Of a DNA stretch of 13,356 nucleotides, positions 1 to 6,792 are shown piece after piece. Source of the DNA: Nitrosarchaeum sp. Lineage in GTDB: Archaea; Thermoproteota; Nitrososphaeria; Nitrososphaerales; Nitrosopumilaceae. Each line of letters begins with the position of its first letter. Within the stretch, counting starts at the first letter, position 1. Under the pieces are notes generated by a model, which made no database searches, was not told the DNA's origin, and saw only the letters and a program-made list of their open reading frames with translations. The stretch covers positions 1 through 13,356 of the forward strand of contig SCUP01000312.1 in assembly GCA_004297665.1 (NCBI GenBank). Direction: 5' to 3'. Made by a program: the position numbers and the translations under genes.

Positions 1-155
1 AAGATGATTACTTTAACACTGTCATCTTTGTCTATGGCTTCAAAAGTTTTGATGAGTTCTTTTGCAACATCACTATTCATGGCATTGAGTTTGTCAGGTC
101 TGTTTATTTTGACAGTACATATGCCATCAGAAGTGGATGTGGTAACTAGAGACAT
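1..155 (-). CDS. Crotonase / enoyl-CoA hydratase family protein, N-terminal part only
   Basis: Reading the minus strand from ATG at 155 gives 51 codons before the window edge, so the 3' end is missing. The peptide contains [11 protein letters not shown] at residues 17-27, the conserved first strand and turn of the crotonase (enoyl-CoA hydratase/isomerase) fold, followed by a helix and the strand VKVII. The oxyanion-hole and catalytic regions lie outside the window. Known biology: in ammonia-oxidising archaea a crotonase beside an ADP-forming acyl-CoA synthetase acts as 3-hydroxypropionyl-CoA dehydratase and crotonyl-CoA hydratase in the HP/HB carbon-fixation cycle. That role is inferred here from the neighbour, since the family also includes beta-oxidation enzymes. 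The gene starts 36 nt after the synthetase stop, and a TATA-like box in that gap suggests it can also be transcribed alone. Confidence 0.8.
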   Translation of the reverse strand, partial: MSLVTTSTSDGICTVKINRPDKLNAMNSDVAKELIKTFEAIDKDDSVKVII

Positions 156-179
156 AATATTTTCCCAAGTTGTGCTGGA

Positions 180-187
180 CTTAAATG
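180..187 (-). promoter_or_regulatory. TATA-like box for the crotonase gene
   Basis: The minus strand reads CATTTAAG, centred about 28 nt upstream of the crotonase ATG, with no Shine-Dalgarno sequence between. The spacing fits an archaeal TATA box giving a leaderless or nearly leaderless mRNA. It lies just past the synthetase stop codon. Promoter activity is inferred from spacing only. Confidence 0.35.
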
Positions 188-191
188 TTAT

Positions 192-2309
192 CTATTTCCC
201 GAGTACTTTGCCCCATTGAGCTAATGCAGATGCAGCTGCAACCCAAGTTCGGAGGTCACTGTAAACTGGAACATTATTTGCCTCAATCAATTTTGTCATT
301 TTTTCAGTATATGGACCACCATTACCTCCAGCAAGAATTGGTTTCTGTTTTTTATTTGATAATTCAGCTAGATATTCAACTATTGTTTCTTCAAGTGGAT
401 CATCTTGGAAAACAAACCAGGGCATAGCAATGTCGATATTCTTTTCGTCAAGAAATTGCTGGATGACAAATCTGTAATCATCTGCATTTGCACCACCACC
501 TACATCTGCTGGATTACCATTATGAATTGGAACAGTTGGTGGGAAACGTTCCTTCATTTTTTTGAGAAGTTCTGGTGACAACTTTCCAATAGTGAGACCT
601 AATCTTTCTAATTGATCAATTCCACCAATCATTGGACCAGCACCATTACTCGTCATAGCAACACGATTTCCCTTTGCAGGAGGTTGCCATGCTAGTGCCT
701 TTAAGACTCCAACTAGTTCCTGATAACTATCAACTGAAATAATTCCTGCTTGTTTGAATGCTCCCATGATGATGGCATTTGAACCACCAAGAGAACCTGT
801 ATGTGATGCAGCTTGTTTTGCACCTGCTTCAGTTCTTCCACTCTTCCAAATTATGATTGGTTTCTTTTTCTCTTTCATTACACGTTTGGCAGTATTGATG
901 AATTTTCTACCATCACCAAATCCTTCAACGTATAATCCAACTACTTTGGTTTGAGGATCATTTGCAGCATACCATATCATATCTGCTTCATCTACATCAG
1001 AACGATTACCAAAACTAATCATCTTGGATAAGCCAAACACATCAGCACTTTCTAACATACTAATTCCCATGGTTCCACTTTGTGAGAAAAATGCAACATT
1101 TCCTAATTTTGAACGTACCATTCTTTCCTGTCCTTGGAATGCACAATCAAGACGATTTGCAGCATTAAACATTCCAATACAGTTAGGGCCAATTACACGA
1201 ATTTTGTGTTTTAGAGATAATTCTTTTACTTCAGCTTCCATTGCAGCTCTGTCACCACCAAGTTCTTTTCCTCCACCTGAAACGATTACAACATTATGAA
1301 TTCCTTTGTTTGCACAAGTATTCATAATTGGTCCACACTCTGCAAGATCAATACAAACAACAACCAAGTCAACCTTTTCGTTAATTGCATCTAATGATGG
1401 ATAACATTTGATTCCAAGAATTGACTCTTGTTTAGGATTAATTGGATATACTTTACCTTTGTAATCTTGTTTTCCAAGTGCAACTAATACGGAATTACCA
1501 ATCTTTCCAGGTGTTGCAGATGCCCCTACTAGTGCAACAGATTCTGGAGTAAAGAATGACTCCATTGATTCAATGTTGGGTTTAGCTTTTGAGATAGAAT
1601 TTTTCTTTATTTTATCATTTAGAATAATTTTTGCATCAACTACAAAGTGAGATTTTGGGTAAACAACTACTGGATTAAAGTCAATGCTGTTGATATAATC
1701 TGCATTTTCCATACCTAGTTTTCCAATCTGAACTAACATTTTTGAAACCATGTTAAGATCGATTGGAGGACTGCCTCTGAATCCTTGGAGTAGTTTTGAG
1801 CCTTTGAGTTCATTTAGCATTGATTTTGCATCAGAGGTTGTAATTGGCAACATTCTAAATGCAACATCTTTCATAACTTCAGTCATAATGCCACCTAGTC
1901 CAACCATAATTACTGGACCAAATTGGGGATCATTTTGTACACCTACAATTAGTTCAACACCTTTTGGAACCATCTTTTCAAGAAGAATTCCTTTTACATC
2001 AACTCCTTTCTTTTTAGAAAGTCTACCATACATGTCTTTGAAGGTCTTTTTGACTTCATCGACATTATTGATACCAACTTTGACACCACCGACATCAGTT
2101 TTGTGTAAAATTTGTGGTGAAACTACTTTCATTACTAGTGGAAACCCTAATTTTTTTGCCTCTTTAGCTGCTTCCTCGGCAGACTTTACAAGTGCATAGC
2201 CTGGAACCTTAACGCCATAAGTTTTGAGAATGGATTTTGATAATTCTTCTGTGATAACTTTATGATCGGTTTGAATTGTTTCCTCAAAAACTTTTTTTAC
2301 AGAGATCAT
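192..2309 (-). CDS. ADP-forming acyl-CoA synthetase (fused alpha/beta type), probable 3-hydroxypropionyl-CoA synthetase
   Basis: This 705-aa protein joins both halves of an NDP-forming acyl-CoA synthetase. An ATP-grasp (beta-like) domain spans about residues 10-235, with HKTDVGGV at 69-76 and FNPV at 211-214. A CoA-binding Rossmann domain follows from about 250 ([13 protein letters not shown]). CoA-ligase domains carry GPNCIG (374-379), FSQSG (408-412) and SHTGSL, whose H503 is the expected phosphohistidine. H69 matches the second, swinging-loop histidine known in this family. The enzyme should make an acyl-CoA from acid, CoA and ATP, releasing ADP and phosphate, in the cytoplasm. Thaumarchaea use such enzymes for 3-hydroxypropionate and 4-hydroxybutyrate in the HP/HB cycle. 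The crotonase immediately downstream favours the 3-hydroxypropionate enzyme, but sequence alone does not fix the substrate. The ATG start has a TATA-like box and a CGATCGAT palindrome just upstream. Confidence 0.88.
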   Translation of the reverse strand: MISVKKVFEETIQTDHKVITEELSKSILKTYGVKVPGYALVKSAEEAAKEAKKLGFPLVMKVVSPQILHKTDVGGVKVGINNVDEVKKTFKDMYGRLSKKKGVDVKGILLEKMVPKGVELIVGVQNDPQFGPVIMVGLGGIMTEVMKDVAFRMLPITTSDAKSMLNELKGSKLLQGFRGSPPIDLNMVSKMLVQIGKLGMENADYINSIDFNPVVVYPKSHFVVDAKIILNDKIKKNSISKAKPNIESMESFFTPESVALVGASATPGKIGNSVLVALGKQDYKGKVYPINPKQESILGIKCYPSLDAINEKVDLVVVCIDLAECGPIMNTCANKGIHNVVIVSGGGKELGGDRAAMEAEVKELSLKHKIRVIGPNCIGMFNAANRLDCAFQGQERMVRSKLGNVAFFSQSGTMGISMLESADVFGLSKMISFGNRSDVDEADMIWYAANDPQTKVVGLYVEGFGDGRKFINTAKRVMKEKKKPIIIWKSGRTEAGAKQAASHTGSLGGSNAIIMGAFKQAGIISVDSYQELVGVLKALAWQPPAKGNRVAMTSNGAGPMIGGIDQLERLGLTIGKLSPELLKKMKERFPPTVPIHNGNPADVGGGANADDYRFVIQQFLDEKNIDIAMPWFVFQDDPLEETIVEYLAELSNKKQKPILAGGNGGPYTEKMTKLIEANNVPVYSDLRTWVAAASALAQWGKVLGK

Positions 2310-2313
2310 GATT

Positions 2314-2321
2314 CGATCGAT
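2314..2321. promoter_or_regulatory. CGATCGAT element just before the synthetase start, possible operator
   Basis: CGATCGAT lies 4 nt upstream of the synthetase start codon, inside a short imperfect inverted repeat (GATTC at 2310-2314, GAATC at 2322-2326). It falls between the TATA-like box and the ATG, near the expected transcription start. The same 8-mer sits 2 nt before the glutamate dehydrogenase start. A role as a binding site is inferred. Confidence 0.3.
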
Positions 2322-2336
2322 GAATCAAAAACTCTG

Positions 2337-2346
2337 TATATTAAAC
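2337..2346 (-). promoter_or_regulatory. TATA-like box for the acyl-CoA synthetase
   Basis: The minus strand reads GTTTAATATA, centred about 32 nt upstream of the synthetase ATG and within the 42-nt gap after the amidotransferase stop. This would leave a leader of only a few nucleotides. It suggests the synthetase has its own promoter as well as possible read-through from the amidotransferase gene. Confidence 0.4.
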
Positions 2347-2351
2347 TTTGG

Positions 2352-3035
2352 TCAAAGATGAAATGAGAATTTGAAATTATTGTAAAAATTATTCATATTA
2401 TTTTTGACAGTTGAAATATTTTCATCAATATCAGAACGAATTTTTTGAGGATCAATGTATGGTATTTGGTGTAACTTTTCCTGAGTCTTATCAAGCCAAA
2501 GATTAACCATTTCCGCATTTACTTCTAGATGAAATTGCAATCCAACTGCACTGGCAATTTGAAATGCTTGGTTTGGATAATTTTCAGAATGGACCAATCT
2601 AACTGCTTTTTCAGGCAAATCAAAAGTGTCACCATGCCAGTGAAATACAGTAAAAGGATTTGTAAAGCCAGAAAATAATTTGGAATTATTATCAATTCTC
2701 AAATCATGGTAAAACCCAATTTCTTTTTTTGGACCACGATACACTTTACCTCCAAAAGTTTTTGCAATCAATTGTGAGCCTAAACAAATTCCAAGTACAG
2801 GAATATTATCATCTACGGTTTTTTTAATTAGTTTTTGTTCTGCTTGCAAATAAGGCAGATCATCATTAGCGCTTTCAGGGGCACCCAGAACTACTAGAAG
2901 AGAGTAGTTTTTTTCCGGGAGTTTCTCGTATTTTGCATTAACTGAATGAATGACAAATCCATCATTGTTTAAAAGTTCACCTAGGTATCCAGGTCCTTCT
3001 ATACTTGTATTTTGTATAACTAAAACTTCAGACAC
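2352..3035 (-). CDS. Stand-alone class I glutamine amidotransferase (GuaA amidotransferase-like)
   Basis: This 227-aa protein is a single class I glutamine amidotransferase domain. GICLGSQ at residues 82-88 holds the nucleophile C84, and QFHLEV at 167-172 supplies H169 and E171, completing the Cys-His-Glu triad. FHWHGDTFDLP (131-141) is typical of stand-alone GMP-synthase-like amidotransferases. There is no ATP-pyrophosphatase domain, so it is not a complete GMP synthase. It should release ammonia from glutamine or hydrolyse a related gamma-glutamyl bond, but the acceptor or partner is unknown. The start is GTG: no ATG lies nearby upstream, and GTG is about 25 nt from a TATA-like element shared with the divergent Toprim gene. 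It lies 42 nt upstream of the synthetase gene on the same strand. About 35 residues after the core (from about 193) are charged, Asn-rich and unassigned. Confidence 0.85.
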   Translation of the reverse strand: MSEVLVIQNTSIEGPGYLGELLNNDGFVIHSVNAKYEKLPEKNYSLLVVLGAPESANDDLPYLQAEQKLIKKTVDDNIPVLGICLGSQLIAKTFGGKVYRGPKKEIGFYHDLRIDNNSKLFSGFTNPFTVFHWHGDTFDLPEKAVRLVHSENYPNQAFQIASAVGLQFHLEVNAEMVNLWLDKTQEKLHQIPYIDPQKIRSDIDENISTVKNNMNNFYNNFKFSFHL

Positions 3036-3056
3036 AAATAATTTTTAGCAAAAGTG

Positions 3057-3062
3057 ATTAAT
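3057..3062. promoter_or_regulatory. Symmetric TATA-like box shared by two divergent genes
   Basis: The palindrome ATTAAT lies at the exact middle of the 49-bp gap between the GTG starts at 3035 (minus) and 3085 (plus), about 25 nt from each. That is the distance expected between an archaeal TATA box and a leaderless start in both directions. No other good TATA candidate is evident for either gene. Bidirectional use is inferred. Confidence 0.4.
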
Positions 3063-3084
3063 ATGTTAAAGCACTTATCACGCT

Positions 3085-3462
3085 GTGCTTGTAACAGAGC
3101 AAGAGATTCATGAGATAAGAAATTTTGTATTTCAACTAAATTTAATGACAGATAGTGTTGTTGTAGTAGAAGGAAAAAGAGACACATCTGCATTAAAGAA
3201 ACTAGGATTTTCAGGACAAATAATTGAATTTCATAAATTTGGAGGAATTGTCAATTTTGCAGATTATGTTGCAAGATATGAAAAACTGATTATTCTTTTT
3301 GATGGAGACAGAAAAGGAAGATACCTGACAGGAAAAACAATTCAACTTTTACAGCGTAGAACAAAAATTGATCTTTCTTTTAAAAGAAAACTTACAGTGA
3401 TAACTAAAGGAAAAGTAAGGTTTGTGGAACAACTAGTTTGTTACGAATCGTATCTAGTCTAA
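3085..3462 (+). CDS. Small Toprim-domain protein (archaeal small primase-like / UPF0292 type)
   Basis: The 125-aa product is little more than a Toprim domain. VVVVEGKRD at residues 25-33 provides the conserved acidic E29, and ILFDGDRKGR at 70-79 provides the DxD pair D73/D75, which together bind Mg2+. The fold is shared by DnaG primases, topoisomerases and RNase M5. Small archaeal members of this size are of uncertain function; a nucleotidyl-transfer or nuclease role on RNA or DNA is possible. The start is GTG, because the in-frame region upstream ends at a TAA at 3067 with no ATG and GTG is well spaced from the TATA-like box. The gene converges on glutamate dehydrogenase with only 2 bp between stop codons. 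Confidence 0.75.
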   Translation: MLVTEQEIHEIRNFVFQLNLMTDSVVVVEGKRDTSALKKLGFSGQIIEFHKFGGIVNFADYVARYEKLIILFDGDRKGRYLTGKTIQLLQRRTKIDLSFKRKLTVITKGKVRFVEQLVCYESYLV

Positions 3463-3464
3463 GT

Positions 3465-4739
3465 TTATGGCCAAATTCCTTTTTGGTTAAAGGCCTCTAC
3501 AACTCGACCTACTGCCAAAGCCATAGTAGCTCGTCTCATGTCAATTTTGTGTTTATTGGCTAACGCATATGCATCTTTGAAACCTTTGGTGATATTACCT
3601 TCCATCTTTTTTGCAACTTCATCAAAAGTCCAATAGTAACCCATGTTATTTTGTACCCATTCCAAATATGAGATACAAACACCGCCAGAGTTTGCCAAGA
3701 TATCCGGAATTACTAGGATTTTCTTTTGGTAAATTATAGGATCTGCTTCGGGTAATGTTGGACCATTTGCAGCTTCGGCAATTATTTTACATTTGAGATT
3801 CTTTGCAATCTTTGCATCAATTTGATTCTCCAATGCTCCTGGAACCAAAATATCACATTTTGTTGTCAACAATTCCTCAGTAGAAATTTTCTTGCTTCCA
3901 GGGAATCCAACGACTGAGCCTTTCTTTTCTTTAAATTCAATTAACTTACTAACTTTAGCTCCATTTGGAATCGATATAGAACCTTTAGAGTCACTTACAG
4001 CAATAACTTTGGCACCCATTTTTTCTAAATATTCACCAGTAAATGTAGATGCATTTCCAAATCCCTGCAAAACGACTTTGGCACCTTTTAAATTAAGTTT
4101 CAAAGCTTTTGCAGCTTCTCGTACACAATATGCCACACCTAATCCAGTGGCAACATTTCTTGCCAGAGAGCCACCCATGGAAATTGGTTTTCCAGTAATC
4201 ACAGCAGGTGAGTAAACATTTCCATTTAGTTTGCTAAATGTATCCATGATCTGAGTCATTTCTCTTCCAGTGGTGTAAACATCTGGAGCTGGTATATCTT
4301 TGCCAGGTCCAATAATTTCAAATATTTTATAGGTAAATGCTCGGGTAAGTCTTTCCAATTCACCATCACTTAGTTTTTCGGTCTTTGGATTGACATAGAT
4401 TCCTCCTTTACCGCCTCCTAATGGAATATCAACAATAGCACATTTCCATGTCATCCAAGAAGATAGTGCCATGACTTCACGTTCCATATATTCAACTCCA
4501 CCTTCAGGGTTAAAGTATCGGATTCCACCTTTGTATGGACCTCTATCGTTATTGTGTTGACTTCTAAAACCGGTGAACATTCTAATTTGCCCATTATCCA
4601 TTTTCACTGGAATTTTTACTCTCAAAACTTTGTTTGGTGTTGCTAGATATTCACGCAGACCTTTGTCCTTAATTCCAAGAACATCACATGCATCATTGAC
4701 TTGTTTTGTTGCGTTTGCAAAAGGATCTAGTTTTACCAA
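3465..4739 (-). CDS. gdhA: Glutamate dehydrogenase (Glu/Leu/Phe/Val dehydrogenase family)
   Basis: The 424-aa product has the full length and layout of hexameric glutamate dehydrogenase. The N-terminal substrate domain contains GPYKGGIRY (67-75), the glycine-rich PLGGGKGG with catalytic K111 (106-113) and APD with D153. The Rossmann coenzyme domain follows with LQGFGNAS (224-231), where the usual GFGNVG is GFGNAS, and a strand ending in VSD (248-250). It interconverts glutamate with 2-oxoglutarate and ammonia using NAD(P)H; coenzyme preference is not called. In an ammonia oxidiser it would assimilate ammonium. The start is TTG: no ATG is available before residue 47, which lies inside conserved sequence, and TTG sits about 26 nt from a clear TATA-like box. 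A winged-helix regulator lies upstream on the same strand, 79 bp away. Substrate specificity among family members is inferred from overall similarity. Confidence 0.9.
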   Translation of the reverse strand: MVKLDPFANATKQVNDACDVLGIKDKGLREYLATPNKVLRVKIPVKMDNGQIRMFTGFRSQHNNDRGPYKGGIRYFNPEGGVEYMEREVMALSSWMTWKCAIVDIPLGGGKGGIYVNPKTEKLSDGELERLTRAFTYKIFEIIGPGKDIPAPDVYTTGREMTQIMDTFSKLNGNVYSPAVITGKPISMGGSLARNVATGLGVAYCVREAAKALKLNLKGAKVVLQGFGNASTFTGEYLEKMGAKVIAVSDSKGSISIPNGAKVSKLIEFKEKKGSVVGFPGSKKISTEELLTTKCDILVPGALENQIDAKIAKNLKCKIIAEAANGPTLPEADPIIYQKKILVIPDILANSGGVCISYLEWVQNNMGYYWTFDEVAKKMEGNITKGFKDAYALANKHKIDMRRATMALAVGRVVEAFNQKGIWP

Positions 4740-4741
4740 GA

Positions 4742-4749
4742 CGATCGAT
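4742..4749. promoter_or_regulatory. CGATCGAT element just before the glutamate dehydrogenase start, possible operator
   Basis: CGATCGAT lies 2 nt upstream of the TTG start, about 20 nt from the TATA-like box centre, where transcription should begin. It matches the 8-mer in the same place before the acyl-CoA synthetase gene. A shared binding site is inferred. Confidence 0.3.
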
Positions 4750-4760
4750 TTTGGAATATC

Positions 4761-4770
4761 ATATTATATT
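4761..4770 (-). promoter_or_regulatory. TATA-like box for glutamate dehydrogenase
   Basis: The minus strand reads AATATAATAT, centred about 26 nt upstream of the TTG start, supporting that start and a leaderless mRNA. CATATTAT (4760-4767), overlapping this box, recurs at 4796-4803; the meaning of the second copy is unclear. Confidence 0.45.
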
Positions 4771-4818
4771 AAGTTTAGTTCAAAATATTAGATCGCATAT
4801 TATGTAGATACAAATTGA

Positions 4819-5199
4819 TTAAAGATAGACCTTTTTTTGATTCATCTTTCGGTCTAGTTTATCAATTGCCATACCAAGTGCACCGATGTTAACTTCTAAA
4901 AATGTAGATAGATGAAATATTGCACCATACCTTTCACCAATTTTGAGGATCATGTTGTTTTTTTCCAGTACTTTCATGTGATGTTGAACAGCTTTGTAAT
5001 CTAATTGGAGTTCCAGTGCCAATTGATGTGTATTGTATGATTGTTTAAGCAAGAGCATGATTATTCGTAATCTTGTAAAACCACCTCTTGTGCTGGTAAA
5101 CAAATAGAATAGTAATTTACTAGTCTGTTTGTCTGGTTTTCTTTGTTCTGATTGAGATCTTAAAATTTCCTTGAATTCTAGGAGTTGGGCTCTGGTCAT
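4819..5199 (-). CDS. Winged helix-turn-helix transcriptional regulator (ArsR-like)
   Basis: The 126-aa protein has one winged-helix DNA-binding domain. The segment RLRIIMLLL (43-51) forms the first helix. NTHQLALEL and DYKAVQHHMKVLEK (about 56-80) form the helix-turn-helix with its recognition helix. NNMILKIGERYGAIFHLS (81-98) is the beta wing. This order matches archaeal ArsR-type regulators. No metal-binding cysteines are present, so metal sensing is unlikely, and the ligand and targets are unknown. The C-terminal helix (about 99-121) may dimerise. The gene lies upstream of glutamate dehydrogenase on the same strand (79-bp gap) and diverges from the proteasome alpha gene; control of either is possible but unproven. 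AAGGA about 7 nt before the ATG may serve as a weak Shine-Dalgarno, unlike its leaderless-looking neighbours. Confidence 0.8.
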   Translation of the reverse strand: MTRAQLLEFKEILRSQSEQRKPDKQTSKLLFYLFTSTRGGFTRLRIIMLLLKQSYNTHQLALELQLDYKAVQHHMKVLEKNNMILKIGERYGAIFHLSTFLEVNIGALGMAIDKLDRKMNQKKVYL

Positions 5200-5230
5200 T
5201 TATTTTCCTTGTATGTTATGAGAAAAATTT

Positions 5231-5240
5231 GCTTAAAATA
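5231..5240 (-). promoter_or_regulatory. TATA-like box for the winged-helix regulator
   Basis: The minus strand reads TATTTTAAGC about 36 nt upstream of the regulator ATG. This would give a leader of roughly 10 nt, long enough to include the AAGGA before the start. It lies in the 125-bp divergent gap shared with the proteasome gene; nothing else in that gap is assigned. Confidence 0.35.
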
Positions 5241-5292
5241 CTATTTCCAGATCTTATCCACATCTAGTACAGATCAATGAAGGACAATTACC

Positions 5293-5300
5293 CTTAAATT
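5293..5300 (+). promoter_or_regulatory. TATA-like box for the proteasome alpha gene
   Basis: CTTAAATT is centred about 28 nt before the first ATG at 5325, with no Shine-Dalgarno in between. The spacing suits a leaderless archaeal transcript. Confidence 0.4.
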
Positions 5301-5324
5301 GACTGAGGAAGAACTTGCCATATC

Positions 5325-6050
5325 ATGATGGCATCACGTGGTTACGATATGACACCCACAATGTATTCACCTGACGGTAGAATTTACCAAGTAGAATACG
5401 CAATTGAGACAGTAAAGAGAGGAACATTGGCCATAGGAGTTTGCAGTAAAGAGGGAGTCATCATGGCAGTTGAGGAAAAACCACGTGCACTGCAGACTAC
5501 AAATGTAACACAGAAAATTTTTCAAGTAGATTATCATATTGGAGTAGCAGCCGCAGGATACATTCCAGATGCTCGTGTTCAAGTAGATAACGCCAGATTT
5601 TTTTCGCAGGGAAATAAAATGACTTATGACGAATCAGTAGAAGTTGCAACTGTTGCCAAGCATTTAGCAGATCAATCTCACCAATTTACACAGTATTCAG
5701 GAGTACGCCCTAATGGAGTTGCTTTGATAATTGCAGGAGTTGATCAAAAGGGGGAATCAATCTATGTTACAGATCCTAGTGGAACTTATGTGCAGTATGC
5801 AGCAATTGCAATAGGTGCAGGTTCTGATGAGGTAAACACATTTTTGGAAAAACATTATAATTCCAAAATGAGCTTAAGTGATGCAGCATCGCTTGCTATT
5901 GCAGCAATTAATCTAAAAGCAGAACAAAAAGAAGGGTTGAATCACATTAAAATGGCCAAAGTCACTTCAGATAAAAAAATATTTGAAAAAGTATCAGAAT
6001 CAGATTTACAAAATTATTCTAAAAATGCATCTAAATTTACAACATCGTAA
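5325..6050 (+). CDS. psmA: 20S proteasome alpha subunit
   Basis: The 241-aa protein has the alpha-type N-terminal signature RGYD...YSPDGRIYQVEYA (residues 5-26), giving the H0 helix and gate region, followed by the N-terminal-nucleophile-hydrolase sandwich. RPNGVALIIAGVD (128-140) and AIGAGSDEV (162-170) are typical of alpha subunits. No N-terminal catalytic threonine is expected. Seven copies form the outer ring that gates the degradation chamber and docks ATPase regulators. K64 in TQKI aligns with K66 of the Thermoplasma subunit, which receives the regulator HbYX tail. The gate motif, usually Tyr-Asp-Arg, reads Y7-D8-M9 here; P16 and Y25 of the gate cluster are kept. Two ATGs are adjacent (5325 and 5328). 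It is followed 52 bp later by a methyltransferase gene, which may or may not be co-transcribed. Confidence 0.92.
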   Translation: MMASRGYDMTPTMYSPDGRIYQVEYAIETVKRGTLAIGVCSKEGVIMAVEEKPRALQTTNVTQKIFQVDYHIGVAAAGYIPDARVQVDNARFFSQGNKMTYDESVEVATVAKHLADQSHQFTQYSGVRPNGVALIIAGVDQKGESIYVTDPSGTYVQYAAIAIGAGSDEVNTFLEKHYNSKMSLSDAASLAIAAINLKAEQKEGLNHIKMAKVTSDKKIFEKVSESDLQNYSKNASKFTTS

Positions 6051-6062
6051 GTTGAAATTTAG

Positions 6063-6081
6063 ATTTGAAAACTATTCAAAT
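6063..6081. repeat. Perfect 7-bp inverted repeat upstream of the methyltransferase
   Basis: ATTTGAA at 6063-6069 and TTCAAAT at 6075-6081 are exact reverse complements separated by 5 nt, in the 52-bp gap between the proteasome alpha stop and the methyltransferase ATG. The centre is about 31 nt before that ATG, where a TATA box would be expected and no clear one is seen. It could be an operator or a weak RNA hairpin; no U-tract follows, so a terminator is less likely. Confidence 0.4.
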
Positions 6082-6102
6082 TAGGCCATAAAGACGATAA
6101 CT

Positions 6103-6792
6103 ATGGGATTAGGAAGTTACTGGGGCGAAGTCATAGAAGTACTTCGTGAAATCATACCAGTTTATGACAAAGTAAATTCATACATCTCACTTGGCAAAGA
6201 TGTAGAGCATAGAAATAGAGGAATATCAGGTAGAGTATTTCCAGGAAATAAAATCTTGGACGCAGGATCTGGTTTTGGAAACATGTCTAAAACTGCCTTA
6301 AAGTTATGTAATGGAAAAATTTCAATTACACTTTATGATCCTCTTGTACCAATGTTAAAAAACACAGGAGCTCATTTTGAAAAAACTCCAGATTTGATAA
6401 ATGGTGTTTTTGAGCACATTCCATTTAAGGATGAAGAATTTGATGCTGTTTTATGCGGATATTCACTTAGAGATGCAATTAATTTGAGAATTGCAATTTC
6501 AGAGATTCACAGAGTATTAAAAAATAATGGAAGATTTGTGATCGTGGATTTAGGAAAACCAGATGAGGCAATAATTAGATTGGGAGTATCATTTTACCTC
6601 AAGTTTATTCTTCCAGTACTGGCATTAATTGCAGGGGGAAGACTAGGTTTGAAGTTTGGTACCCTTTATGGCACATACAAAAGATGGCCACAGAACAAAA
6701 AGTTGGAAAAATTATTACTGGAAAAATTTTCCAAAGTAGAGTTTGAAAAAGATCTTATGGGCGGAGCAATAATGGTTGCCGCATACAAATGA
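6103..6792 (+). CDS. UbiE/Coq5-like SAM-dependent methyltransferase
   Basis: The 229-aa protein is a class I SAM methyltransferase. Motif I is LDAGSGFGN (52-60), and D79 in LYDP ends the second strand where it would bind SAM ribose. EHIPFKDEEFDAVLCGYSLRD (104-124) followed by EIHRVLKNNGRFVIVD (134-149) closely resembles the UbiE GLRN...RVLKPGG region. The N-terminal VYDKVNSYISLGKD and C-terminal MGGAIMVAAYK also resemble UbiE. UbiE enzymes C-methylate demethylmenaquinone or a ubiquinone precursor. Thaumarchaea contain menaquinones, so a quinone ring methylation role is reasonable but unproven, and other lipophilic substrates are possible. A hydrophobic stretch at 163-178 could sit at the membrane. 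The stop overlaps the next gene's ATG (ATGA), implying translational coupling with the transporter. Confidence 0.78.
   Translation: MGLGSYWGEVIEVLREIIPVYDKVNSYISLGKDVEHRNRGISGRVFPGNKILDAGSGFGNMSKTALKLCNGKISITLYDPLVPMLKNTGAHFEKTPDLINGVFEHIPFKDEEFDAVLCGYSLRDAINLRIAISEIHRVLKNNGRFVIVDLGKPDEAIIRLGVSFYLKFILPVLALIAGGRLGLKFGTLYGTYKRWPQNKKLEKLLLEKFSKVEFEKDLMGGAIMVAAYK

Noticed and set aside
1750..2199. A 149-codon plus-strand reading frame opposite the acyl-CoA synthetase.
   Set aside because: It is antisense to a clear full-length enzyme, has a composition typical of a shadow frame and shows no recognisable motif.
2352..3035. Calling the amidotransferase GuaA (GMP synthase).
   Set aside because: It lacks the ATP-pyrophosphatase and dimerisation domains, and no partner gene for them is adjacent.
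3892..4215. A 107-codon plus-strand frame opposite glutamate dehydrogenase.
   Set aside because: It lies wholly within the conserved dehydrogenase coding sequence and has no start signal or family features.
5241..5275. GATCT and AGATC repeats in the regulator-proteasome gap as an operator.
   Set aside because: Arms of only 5 bp with wide, asymmetric spacing are easily expected by chance.
5270..5320. A possible C/D-box small RNA before the proteasome gene (ATGAAGG followed by CTGA).
   Set aside because: The first box does not match RTGATGA and there are no internal C'/D' boxes; a promoter explains the region better.
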